In this document: positions 8,200-16,467 of the stretch, in pieces | Numbering within the stretch: the first letter of the stretch is position 1 | Layout: the number at the start of each line of letters is the position of its first letter | Source: Cytobacillus luteolus | GTDB taxonomy: Bacteria > Bacillota > Bacilli > Bacillales > Bacillaceae_L | Direction: 5' to 3' | Length of the DNA: 64,000 bases | NCBI RefSeq assembly: GCF_017873715.1 | Contig: NZ_JAGGKM010000003.1 | Coordinates: forward strand, 372,001-436,000 | Notes under the pieces: model-generated | The model's input: the letters and a program-made list of their open reading frames with translations, nothing else | What the model was told of the DNA's origin: nothing | The model's database searches: none | Made by a program: the position numbers and the translations under genes

Positions 8200-9377
8200 A
8201 GGAGAATCTCCTTTTTTCGCTTATGTACAAAACGGATAATTTCATCGACTTCTTCATGCGATTCTGCATTAATCGCATAGAATTGATTTCCTTGGAGTTC
8301 CGCAAATGCATCAGGCATGCGCTGTTCAAACTTTACACGGTCGCCAAATCGTTCATAAATGGCATTCGTATCATGTTGATACTCATAAGCATCACGCTGT
8401 GTTATACCGACACAAAACTGGTTTTCGGCATCGGACTTCTTAAATTCTCTTCCTGTCACAAGAGAAGCATACTGAGCAAATAAATCAATGGAGTATGCAA
8501 AATTGTACATATCAATCGTGTAGCCGCCAGCCAAGCGGTTATTATATTCGAGTGCAACATAATCCCCATTTTCTAATTTGAAAAATTCAATATGGAAAAA
8601 GCGTTCTTTCATGCCAAAAGCTTTCACAATCCTCTTTCCATAAGCTTCGAGCTTTGGATCAATTTCCTTCTGAATCAAATAAGCCATATCCAACTGACCC
8701 TTAACGAGTTCCAGAGTTGGCATATTATATGTAAAGCTTGTTTGGAATACAATGTTCCCTTCCTGGTCTATTAAACCATCAAATGTACAAAGCACGCCTC
8801 CTTCGACATATGGTTCTAAGAAGTACACTTTTGCTTCTCTCCATTCTTCTTCAAAATAACGTACATCCTCTTCTGAACTTAATTTATAGGTTGCAGCTGA
8901 TCCAACTCCATTGTCCGGTTTAGCGATAACAGGCAGTCCTAAGTCGTCAATGGCTTTATATAACTCAATATTAGTTTTAACGATTCTTCCTTCTACAACA
9001 GGCACATCTGCTTTTTTAAACAGCTTCTTCATTTCAGATTTATACTTAACTTTTTTCAAGTCATTCGTTTTATTGCCGTACACGTTAAATTGCTCACGCA
9101 ACTCGGCATCAAGTTCTAGCCAATGTTCGTTATTGGATTCAATGCGGTCAATTGGACCATGTTTATAAAATAAAAAGGCAACAGCACGTTTCACTTCATC
9201 TAAATCTTCTAAATTATTCACACGATAATATTCTGTTAAAGCGTTTTGTAAGTAGGGACCTAATTGGTCATATGGCTCTTCACCAACCCCTAAAACAGTG
9301 ACACCTGCATCTTTTAATCGATGAGCAAATGCCTGAAAATTACTTGGATAATATGGTGATATCAAAATAAAATTCAT
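8190..9377 (-). CDS. ATP-grasp ligase (carboxylate-amine ligase-like)
   Basis: 395 residues with AAAGGAG before the ATG. The ATP-grasp core is visible: a pre-ATP domain (residues about 1-110), LPVIAKPDNGVGSAATYKL holding the ATP lysine and glycine-rich loop, a lid region LEPYVEGGVL, and the metal-binding end FHIEFFKLENGDYVALEYNN with E and N ligands. Such enzymes join a carboxylate, through an acyl phosphate, to an amine or thiol. It lies between two esterases in one operon, which suggests a small-molecule ligation and hydrolysis pathway. The substrates cannot be read from sequence. Cytoplasmic. Confidence 0.85.
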   Translation of the reverse strand: MNFILISPYYPSNFQAFAHRLKDAGVTVLGVGEEPYDQLGPYLQNALTEYYRVNNLEDLDEVKRAVAFLFYKHGPIDRIESNNEHWLELDAELREQFNVYGNKTNDLKKVKYKSEMKKLFKKADVPVVEGRIVKTNIELYKAIDDLGLPVIAKPDNGVGSAATYKLSSEEDVRYFEEEWREAKVYFLEPYVEGGVLCTFDGLIDQEGNIVFQTSFTYNMPTLELVKGQLDMAYLIQKEIDPKLEAYGKRIVKAFGMKERFFHIEFFKLENGDYVALEYNNRLAGGYTIDMYNFAYSIDLFAQYASLVTGREFKKSDAENQFCVGITQRDAYEYQHDTNAIYERFGDRVKFEQRMPDAFAELQGNQFYAINAESHEEVDEIIRFVHKRKKEILLWI

Positions 9378-9519
9378 AAAAAAGCTCCTTTCCTATTTCC
9401 ACAACTAAGTTACAAAATATCAATTTAAAATAAAACTAAACTTCCAAAATATATTCAAAAAAAAGTAATAGATTCCTCTATTACCTAAATCATATAAATA
9501 TGAATATTCAGATTATTTA

Positions 9520-10509
9520 TTACCATTTCTCACTTAAGAAACGTAAACATTCTGGCAAGTGTTTTCCCCAAGCTTTTTCATCATGTTCTTCATCCGCAAA
9601 AATATTTAAATGAATGCTATCAATTGGAACAGAGCCTTTTATCAGTTGTTTATAATACTTAAGCGAGCAATCGATATATGCCTGCTTCATATTCCCGTTC
9701 ATCAATTGTCGATCGGTATCATCGCCTTCTTGAGTCCCAACTTGAATGTACACGCGTTGCTCAGGATCCAACTCTTCTCTAGCAATATAACTGTCAAAGG
9801 CTTTACTTGTTATCCAATTGGCTAAAGAAAAAATCCCTAAACCACCAATTTTATCTTTATACCTAATACCCATATAGGCCGAAATATTTCCTCCTAGTGA
9901 ACTGCCAATCATCGCTGTATGGTATTTATCCGATTTAGTTCGGTAATGTTTATCGATAAAGGGCTTTACGACTTGCATGACAAACTCAGCAAACTCCATG
10001 CCTCTTCCGCCTAGTTCAATATCTTCGGGAAGTGGGCTTTCAGTAATTTTCCAAGGCGTATATTCATTAATTCGATCATGTTCACCGTTATCAATCCCAA
10101 CAACAATCATCTTCGGTAAATCTGGGTTTAGTTTAATTGCATGAATAACTTTCCATGAATATCCACTATAAGCTTCACTACAGAAGAAAACATTCTGGCC
10201 ATCATGCATATAGACGACCGGAAAGTTTTTAGTCAAATCTTTATCATAATTTTTCGGCAATAAAACACGTACGCGACGTTTAACATTTTTATAAGTCATA
10301 TGTAATTGATGTGTTACTAATTCTAATGATTTTTCATGTTCTAATGTCCACAATAAATGATTTAAAGTGGTATCCACAATTTTAATTCTGGTCAGTTCTT
10401 TTTCTTTCTCTGATAATGTAACATGAATTTTCACACTTTCTTCATCTCTCATTTTTCCATCTATAATTCTTTCACAGTCGTCAATAGCTTCATAACGAAC
10501 TCGGTTCAT
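9520..10509 (-). CDS. Esterase, alpha/beta hydrolase (PF00756, Fes/IroE-like fold)
   Basis: The ATG at 10509, behind GGTGAAG, is my preferred start; a TTG at 10548 would add 13 residues. The protein has an N-terminal region of about 90 residues, then the esterase core: VYMHDGQNVFF (oxyanion loop), MIGSSLGG with the nucleophile serine, and ADEEHDEKAW with the likely catalytic histidine. This order is typical of enterochelin-esterase-like hydrolases. No signal peptide. A 142-base gap separates it from the ATP-grasp gene, and the direction is shared, so it may be the first gene of the same unit. Confidence 0.8.
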   Translation of the reverse strand: MNRVRYEAIDDCERIIDGKMRDEESVKIHVTLSEKEKELTRIKIVDTTLNHLLWTLEHEKSLELVTHQLHMTYKNVKRRVRVLLPKNYDKDLTKNFPVVYMHDGQNVFFCSEAYSGYSWKVIHAIKLNPDLPKMIVVGIDNGEHDRINEYTPWKITESPLPEDIELGGRGMEFAEFVMQVVKPFIDKHYRTKSDKYHTAMIGSSLGGNISAYMGIRYKDKIGGLGIFSLANWITSKAFDSYIAREELDPEQRVYIQVGTQEGDDTDRQLMNGNMKQAYIDCSLKYYKQLIKGSVPIDSIHLNIFADEEHDEKAWGKHLPECLRFLSEKW

Positions 10510-10750
10510 TAACACTTCACCAAAGAAATCCAGGTTATTTTTTGTCAATAAAATCGCCCCATTTCTAGTTTTTAATACAATAGGTTATGCATTCCTTAAA
10601 CTATATTGAACAAAAATCGATAATCAATAGTATATTATGTTCACATTTCAAACTTGTAATTATTATGGTATTCACCGTTCCTTCTGATGAATAAATTGAA
10701 AAATGGGAAAAGACCCAATTAGAATTATGCCTAATGGATACTGCACTGCA

Positions 10751-10794
10751 ACTGCAATTAAGATGATTTATATCATCTTAATTGCAGTTTTTTA
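10751..10794 (+). terminator. Rho-independent terminator, perfect 16-base stem
   Basis: ACTGCAATTAAGATGA and its exact complement around a 6-base loop, followed by six T. No intact plus-strand gene lies just upstream, so it is probably a relic of a lost gene. It stands just before kamA remnant copy 1. Confidence 0.75.
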
Positions 10795-10801
10795 GTGTTT
10801 C

Positions 10802-11256
10802 TCATACTTCCTTTAAAAAACGCAGTCCCGACCTTCGTGGTCGATGCACCTGGTGGGGGAGGTAAGATCTCGGTGCAGCCTAATTATATAATTTCGCAAA
10901 GTGCGGAAAAAGTAGTGTTACGGAATTTTGAAGGGGTAATAACATCCTATCTAGAGCCACAAAACTATGTAGCGGGTAGAGCGGAAGGTTACTTCAAGAG
11001 TGTATATCCTGAGAATGAGAAGTACAAATCCAATGTTGGAATATCAGCAGTTATGAATGATAGTAAATTTAATCTCGTCCCAGAAGGTCTGAAACATTTA
11101 GATAGAAGAAATAAGTACGAGGAAGATCCAAGCCACGCTTCACTTAAGGATAAACGTGAAAAGCTCGATGAACTTAAGGAGAAGAAATTCTTATCGGAGC
11201 AGCAAAAATCTACTGGTTATGGTGAACAAGATAAAGCACCAGCGGGGAATGAGTAG
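10802..11256 (+). pseudogene. kamA: Lysine 2,3-aminomutase (KamA) 3'-end remnant, copy 1
   Basis: From about 10818 the frame reads [16 protein letters not shown], then PNYIISQS and [14 protein letters not shown], which are signature C-terminal stretches of KamA. The radical-SAM core with the CxxxCxxC motif is missing, and the first residues before NAVPTF are junk. The tail to 11256 has the charged, lysine-rich C-terminal extension seen in Bacillus KamA. The same truncated start and 261 bases are repeated at 14183-14442, so truncation came before duplication. Not functional as an aminomutase. Confidence 0.85.
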
Positions 11257-11538
11257 ATGTCTTTGAACTGTGAGTGGTGTGGAGGCAAAGCAAGTAAATG
11301 AGATAACACAGTTTATTGGGAGCTAAATGATGGGTCAAGGGCAATTGAAATTACCATGACACCAGCTGTTGTGTGCAATGAATGTGAGATGGTGTATCAA
11401 AATGAGGACGTAATTAAGGAAATTGAGAATCAGTTGTTTTTAGTTGACACAAAAAAGATTGGTAGTTCGATAGGTTTTAAAGAACTTTTGGAATTACCTA
11501 GATTGTTGAAGAGGAATTATTTTGATTTTTCTTCTTAG
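11257..11538 (+). pseudogene. yokU: YokU-family zinc-finger protein, nonsense-interrupted
   Basis: Directly after the kamA stop, an ATG at 11257 opens MSLNCEWCGGKASK, then an in-frame TGA at 11299, then DNTVYWELNDGSRAIEITMT, VCNECEMVYQ and, at the end, LLELPRLLKRNYFDF. The paired CxxC motifs and the ending LPRLLKRNYFDF are typical of YokU, which I recall as a neighbour of kamA in Bacillus. One stop codon breaks the gene, so it is a recent pseudogene or is read from a later start as a useless fragment. Confidence 0.8.
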
Positions 11539-11850
11539 AGTTATTTTTTTCTTGGCACTCAGTGATGGGTGCCTTAGGTATGTTAAAAATCTATCCCTGT
11601 TACTTAATTAAGTGCATATGGAATAAGAAATGTGCTTGCTTAGTAGACTTGATATTGCTTAACAATGATTGCCAAAACTGTGAAAAAAATGAAAAACAAT
11701 TCATTATCTTCTGTTATGATTTTTGTAAGAAGATACGTGGCATTGGGAAGTCGTTCACTTAAACTACGAGCAGAATAGTTCAACAAGTGTTCCAAATTTT
11801 CCATCTTAAAGGTTTGTTAAGATATTCATTTAATTTAGGGGGAACTTCTT

Positions 11851-12267
11851 ATGATCAAAAAAATGTTTTGTATGTTATTTTTAGGATATGTATTTGTTTT
11901 AATATTTGGAGGATGTGTATCATCTAACATATCCCCTTCATTAAAAGGTGGCTATCAAAGTGAAAATGTAAATGGATATTTTGTTCAAATGTCATTTCAA
12001 CCAGATAATAATAGTTTTATGGAATACATTAATAACAGGGAAGTAGATAAAGGAACCTACGAAGATTTAAAAAATGGTGTATATAAAATTAATGGAGATA
12101 TACAAGAATTTGAAATTACGTTAAATAACGATAACACCTTTGATATTATCGTAAAAAGACTAAATGATGGTAAACCAATTAAAATGAAGAATATCGATGA
12201 CACTCCAGTACATTTTTCAACAAAATTTGATGATATAGAAGTATATAAATCTTTATTAGAAGATTAA
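11851..12267 (+). CDS. Hypothetical lipoprotein
   Basis: 138 residues; ATG behind AGGGGG. The signal peptide ends in IFGGC (cysteine about residue 22). The mature part (about 116 residues) looks like a small beta-rich domain of the type with a repeated 'NGxYKINGD...EFEITLNNDNTFDI' pattern, which suggests beta hairpins. No family recognised. It is one of six short lipoproteins in the first 16 kb. Confidence 0.65.
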   Translation: MIKKMFCMLFLGYVFVLIFGGCVSSNISPSLKGGYQSENVNGYFVQMSFQPDNNSFMEYINNREVDKGTYEDLKNGVYKINGDIQEFEITLNNDNTFDIIVKRLNDGKPIKMKNIDDTPVHFSTKFDDIEVYKSLLED

Positions 12268-12494
12268 GTACAACTTTTACATCACCTTCAGTAATGTGTT
12301 TGATACAAAGCTCTTACAATAAGGTCTCCCTTTATCTAAAAATGCTTGAAACTCGACTACCGTTATAATAAGACCATATAAAAATAGGTCAACCAGAAAA
12401 TACTGGCTAACCTTATATTACGAACGGGTTCTTTTGCACAACAGAATATATTACGAACGAGCATTGATCATAGTTACGCAGCCTGGTTGAAAAG

Positions 12495-13259
12495 ATGGCT
12501 GAATTAGCTGCTGGAGCAGAAGACGATTATGCGAAAATTAATTTCAGAAGCAATGAGCTAGAAAAGAAATCCTTGGTTGAAAAATACAATAAAGTAGTAG
12601 CATTTTTGCAAGAAAATGCTGTAAATCTGGACGAGACATACCCGAATAAAAATGTTGTAGAGGAAAATATCGATATTATAAATGAGAGAATTCATATTAT
12701 AGAAAACGTCCATACCCTTGATTACTTAGAAACAACAAACATAGATAATTTTAATGATTACCATAAGGAATTTTCAATAAGAGATAAGTACATGGCTGAA
12801 CGGTTAGACTTTCTTGTTAATGAAAAGTTTAAGGATAAAAAAATAATTCTATGGTTTGCAAATATGCACTTAATGAAAAATACAAACAATCTAGTTATGA
12901 TTGATGAAGGGCTTAAAGACATGTTTGAGCCGATGCCTCTAACAATGGGTTCAATTATGAGTGAATCAATCAAAAAAGAAACATATACGATTGGTTTGTA
13001 TATGGGGGAAGGGGAAACAGGGTTAAGTACCAGTTTGGAAACCATCCAGTTGCCGGTAAAAGATAAGGAAGACGATTTAGAGTGGATATTGAAACAAAAT
13101 AGCAGTGATTATGTTTTTCTTGATTTGAAAGAATGGAATCATGATGAAAAGCTTTATACAGCGTATTATTGGGGGATATACCCATATCAGTTAATGCCTA
13201 AGGAACAATACGATGGTCTAATGTTTATCAAGAATGTATCCCCTAGAACTCTAAAATAG
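12495..13259 (+). pseudogene. Erythromycin esterase-like protein, 5'-truncated
   Basis: The frame opens just after a stop and lacks a proper ribosome site before the ATG at 12495. The 254 residues match the central and C-terminal part of the erythromycin esterase superfamily (PF05139): RDKYMAERLDFLVNEKF, then KKIILWFANMHLMKN, and later SDYVFLDLKEW. Full members are about 400-450 residues and begin with a catalytic histidine/glutamate region, which is missing here. Flanking repeats of the island family (GAACGGGTT, GAACGAGCA) lie just upstream, so truncation probably came from recombination among them. Likely inactive. Confidence 0.7.
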
Positions 13260-13283
13260 TAACCATTGAAAGGGAGTGATAAA

Positions 13284-13612
13284 ATGTTGCGTTTTACATT
13301 AATTACAACTGCCATTGTGATTTTTCAGCTAATAATATTTTATTACTTATCTCCTATGTTTAACCTAAAATACTATGATGCAGTTTTTCTGTTTGGTACA
13401 CTGACGACTGCATTGTCTATTTTTTCTCTAGTAAAGGTGACATGTATGAAAAAAGAACAAATCATAGTGCATTTATTGCTATTGGGCGAACAATGGGCTA
13501 TGAAAATATGAAGACGGATGAATTTGGTATTCATTTAAACCCATTATTGTTAGGCTCCGTGGTTGTTACTTTGGGAGGAGCTATTGTTTCCTTGGTGGTA
13601 TTTTTGGTTTAA
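13284..13612 (+). pseudogene. Small membrane protein, frameshifted
   Basis: ATG at 13284 behind AAAGGGAGTG. The first frame gives two helices (MLRFTLITTAIVIFQLIIFY and a second at residues about 35-50) then goes out of frame near 13440. A second frame continues DMYEKRTNHSAFIAIGRTMG and ends with a helix GGAIVSLVVFLV at 13612. One indel joins them into a protein of about 109 residues with three helices. Unknown family. Confidence 0.6.
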
Positions 13613-13695
13613 GATCACCTGACGTTTAAGGCTTAGTGCCTATTGCATTAACGAAGCGAGTGTTGTAGAAAGAAGTTTTAAAAGGGGTGGTAATT

Positions 13696-14055
13696 GTGAA
13701 AGGTAATCTGGTTCTCTTCTTAACGGCAATTATCATTTTCAGCTTATTAGTTGGATGTGCTACTGATAATGGCGACGAAAAAATGTATTCAGTTTTAGTA
13801 GTGCAAAATGGAGATGATAATACGGATGAAATTATTACAGATGCAATAGATGTATCGACAGGAAGATTTCACGAAATAAAATTCCTTATGAGTTTAGAAG
13901 ATGCTCAAAAAACATATCCAGAATATGAGATAGAAAAAGCCCCGGCAGTATTGATTTTTGAAACGGGTGGTGCAGTCCTAACGATGTTAGAGTTTAAAAC
14001 TTATAACCTAGAAGAAGCAGTGACGAAATTAAAGCAACTTTCAAATTATGAATGA
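13696..14055 (+). CDS. Lipoprotein with thioredoxin-like small domain
   Basis: GTG start at 13696 chosen for spacing from AAAGGGGTGG; another in-frame GTG at 13687 is too close to it. 119 residues: signal peptide with lipobox LLVGC, then a domain of about 95 residues with a pattern strand, helix, EIEKAPAVLIFETGGAVL (a cis-proline-like strand), helix. This resembles a degenerate thioredoxin fold without CxxC. The frameshifted gene at 4896 has the same plan. Function unknown. Confidence 0.65.
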   Translation: MKGNLVLFLTAIIIFSLLVGCATDNGDEKMYSVLVVQNGDDNTDEIITDAIDVSTGRFHEIKFLMSLEDAQKTYPEYEIEKAPAVLIFETGGAVLTMLEFKTYNLEEAVTKLKQLSNYE

Positions 14056-14182
14056 CTTTTACGAACGGGTGCTTTCGTTCAACAAGCCTGTCTAAAATGT
14101 CCTGATCTATGCACAGTACAAATATACTGAGCATATGACCGATTTTAATTGAGATTACTTTTGATAAGTGAACTTAGAGTAT

Positions 14183-14501
14183 TCATACTTACTTTAAAAA
14201 ACGCAGTCCTACCTTCGTGGTCGACGCACCTGGTGGGGGTGGTATGATTGCGGTCCAGCCAAACTATATAATTTCACAAAGTGTAGAAAAAGTAGTGTTG
14301 CGGAATTTTGAAGGGGTAATAACATCCTATCCAGAGCCACAAAACTATGTAGTGGGTAGAGCGGAAGGATACTTCAAAAATGTGTATCCTGATTATGAAA
14401 AATATAAATCTAATGTTGGGATTTCTGCGGTTATGAACGATATCCTTTGTTATGTGGAAAGTCTATACTTGAATGCAATTATTGTTAACTACTTCACTTA
14501 A
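14183..14501 (+). pseudogene. kamA: Lysine 2,3-aminomutase (KamA) 3'-end remnant, copy 2
   Basis: Bases 14183-14442 repeat 10802-11062 with scattered substitutions and one missing base near 14208 that breaks the frame ahead of VDAPGGGG. The protein then matches copy 1 ([28 protein letters not shown]) until GISAVMND, where homology stops and unrelated codons run to 14501. Both copies share the same 5' truncation point, so the second is a later duplicate. Confidence 0.85.
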
Positions 14502-14603
14502 ACTATAGAGCAGGATTGTTCAAAAACTCCTTGCAGTTGAGAAACTTTCTTAGTGTTTATTCGTATAGTAATTTGAATAATGAATAATGGGGGGTATAGC
14601 AGT

Positions 14604-14882
14604 TTGGAAACAAATCCACAAACGTCTCGAAATATTGAAATAGTTACAAAAAAGGAAATTACTATAAGAAAAGTGTTAAATATATATGGGGTTTTCGCTG
14701 CTCTTACATTAATATTATCAACTTTTACGACTGCTATTTCTATAAATGAAAATATGCAATTTTTTTATAATGAAGATTTAATAATGGGAAAGAAAAAGAT
14801 AAATGAGTACTTATTATTTATTTTCGGTTCATCAATTCTTTACTTTTCATCAGTGAATCTTTATTACAAATATATAAAGTGA
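14604..14882 (+). CDS. Small membrane protein, unknown function
   Basis: TTG at 14604 is preferred because a run of six G lies 7 bases before it; an in-frame ATG at 14580 has no site. 92 residues: a polar N-terminus, a helix at about residues 30-50, a charged loop (EDLIMGKKKINEY) and a second helix near the end. Its stop overlaps the GTG of the next frame by 4 bases. Family unknown. Confidence 0.5.
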   Translation: METNPQTSRNIEIVTKKEITIRKVLNIYGVFAALTLILSTFTTAISINENMQFFYNEDLIMGKKKINEYLLFIFGSSILYFSSVNLYYKYIK

Positions 14883-15232
14883 TAGAGGTTATGCGAACGG
14901 GTATCGTTAGTGGAAGAACAGAAGCGACTGCTATGGTGCTAACAGGGAGAATAATAAAATATGTGCGCTCTTTGGGGGATATAACGAATTACATTATTTT
15001 ACAAATATTTAATGTTATGATTGAAATAGATAAAGACATCTTTGAAAATGCGATAATTATTGATACAGGTGAGACTCGTTTCTTCTTTTTAAAATCAGAA
15101 GCACCAACGTTATTACCTATTAACGTTAAAGGGAGTTCTGAATCTGGCGATTTTATATTCTATACTAAAAGATTAGATGTTGAAGTAACGGGTAGCTTTC
15201 AGGTAGTAGATAAGAGGAGGGGAAACGGATGA
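14879..15232 (+). CDS. Hypothetical protein, start uncertain
   Basis: 117 codons from a GTG that overlaps the previous stop; the end overlaps the start of the next gene by 4 bases (ATGA), which supports a real, coupled frame. The first 40 codons run through an island-type repeat (GCGAACGGGTATCG), so the true start may be one of the internal ATGs, such as that opening MIEIDKDIFENAIIIDTGE. No family or membrane segment that I can name. Confidence 0.35.
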   Translation: MIEVMRTGIVSGRTEATAMVLTGRIIKYVRSLGDITNYIILQIFNVMIEIDKDIFENAIIIDTGETRFFFLKSEAPTLLPINVKGSSESGDFIFYTKRLDVEVTGSFQVVDKRRGNG

Positions 15233-15747
15233 AGAAAAGTTCAATTGTTTTATTGTTCCTTTTGTGCTTTAACATGGGTTGTACTATGTGGGGTTATGAA
15301 ACTCTAGAAGAAGCAGTGCAAAGCCAATGGGATTCCCATATTAAAGTAGTCAATCAAGATGAAGAGAAAAAAATTGTCTATTACCTAGATCAAAATCAAC
15401 ATGTTGTTGGAGTTTATGAATATAAAAATGAGAAGTATTTTTATAACAATGAACAAAGTAAGGGGATGCGCTTCTCTTCTGAAAAAGGTTTGCCCTTTTA
15501 TATAGCTTATGATCACTTTGAAGGTTCAGGGGATATAGTTTACGGTGCAATTTCATCTGATAATCATGTAGTTGACAATTTCGTTATTCAGTATAAAAAT
15601 GGAGAAACGCAGAAAATTAATGCCAAAAATAATACCTTTATAACGGTCCTACCTGAGCATGTAAATAAAGAACGGTTTATGAGTGAAGTTAAAGAAGTCT
15701 ATGGATATGATAAACAAGGTAATGTGATAGAGACTTGGTACGATTAG
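15229..15747 (+). CDS. Hypothetical lipoprotein
   Basis: 172 residues, ATG behind GAGGAGGGG. Signal peptide with lipobox FNMGC (cysteine at about residue 18). The mature protein has several short beta repeats of the form 'KIVYYLDQNQHVVGVYEYKN', suggesting a beta-sheet or propeller-like fold. The start overlaps the preceding frame in ATGA. No family recognised. Confidence 0.65.
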   Translation: MKKSSIVLLFLLCFNMGCTMWGYETLEEAVQSQWDSHIKVVNQDEEKKIVYYLDQNQHVVGVYEYKNEKYFYNNEQSKGMRFSSEKGLPFYIAYDHFEGSGDIVYGAISSDNHVVDNFVIQYKNGETQKINAKNNTFITVLPEHVNKERFMSEVKEVYGYDKQGNVIETWYD

Positions 15748-16135
15748 TTAATGAACGGATGCATTTCTTGAATATAGTGAAATGAATATTGCCCGTTATT
15801 ATTTAATAATTGAAGCAATTATGTCGGGAGCTAGATTTTAACATGACATGAAAACTGAATTGGTGTCTGTAGTTATTGATTTCTCATGGGTATATATAGT
15901 TCCAAATATATAAGTGCTATAATAAAAGAAACTATTCATGAGCAAAACCTTTCAGTTTATTCTCTAATAAATCTATATGTTCTTGTCTTTCAGTAAGGAT
16001 TATAGAATTTCTTCACTAAAGAAGGAACAACAAAATTTGCTTGAAGCTTTACAAATGCTTTTTCTCCAGTAGTAGAGGAAAAGAAAGAGCTACAAGCAAA
16101 TGAATCTCATACATTGCTTGAGGAAGAAACCTAAA
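15748..16135. other. Noncoding stretch with decayed coding tails
   Basis: No open gene here. On the plus strand, bases about 16013-16133 read, across one or two frame changes, SLKKEQQNLLEALQMLF and VVEEKKELQANESHTLLEEE, which looks like the end of a helical protein (possibly a MarR-type regulator). On the minus strand, bases about 15933-15990 read ERQEHIDLLENKLKGFAHE and then stop. Both look like gene tails that lost their heads. Confidence 0.4.
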
Positions 16136-16170
16136 GATCACCTGACACTTATGTGCAGGTGATTTTTTGT
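16136..16170 (+). terminator. Rho-independent terminator
   Basis: Stem ATCACCTG/CAGGTGAT around a loop with extra ACAC/GTG pairing, then TTTTTT. It follows the decayed coding tail and isolates the carotenoid operon from the island. Confidence 0.7.
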
Positions 16171-16381
16171 TTTTTCTAGAACATAACAACTCCTTTTCAA
16201 GTCTCTGTCCCTCTGTTTTTTTATTGGGAGAAAGTCCCTGTCCCCTTTGAGTTGCCCTTGTATCGAAGAGTATCTCAGCAGTTGAAACAGATTAGAAGAG
16301 GGTTGTACAAAGTTCAAAGTTCTATTCAAAGTTCGTAGAAATATGTTGTTATAAGTGGATTATTTTCAAAATAAAAAATAT

Positions 16382-16446
16382 TTGTCAAATGTTAAGAAGA
16401 AAACATTATACAAACATTATACAAATGTGTATAATGTTTGTATAAT
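16382..16446 (+). promoter_or_regulatory. Carotenoid operon promoter region with 18-base-arm palindromic operator
   Basis: Bases 16405-16422 and 16429-16446 are perfect inverted repeats (ATTATACAAACATTATAC and its complement) around the spacer AAATGT. Each arm contains two TTATAC-type half-sites, so the site is both a direct and an inverted repeat, as expected for two bound dimers. TTGTCA at 16382 is a possible -35 and the palindrome covers the -10 region, so a bound protein would block transcription. The ribosome site GGAGG of the first crt gene begins about 8 bases after it. A MerR-type protein (21520) is encoded in the same cluster and is the obvious candidate, but this is an inference. 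Confidence 0.7.
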
Positions 16447-16467
16447 AATGATGGAGGATTGATTAAT

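Noticed and set aside
8223-9168. Plus-strand frames opposite the ATP-grasp gene
   Set aside because: Antisense shadows of a clear coding gene; no ribosome sites.
11562-11762. Plus-strand frame of 66 codons after yokU
   Set aside because: Poor ribosome site, odd composition (cysteine- and lysine-rich without pattern), and it runs into the island repeat.
16181-16250. Two GTCCCTGTCCC-like stretches before the carotenoid promoter
   Set aside because: They look like a short duplicated sequence but are too brief and diverged to call a repeat or element.
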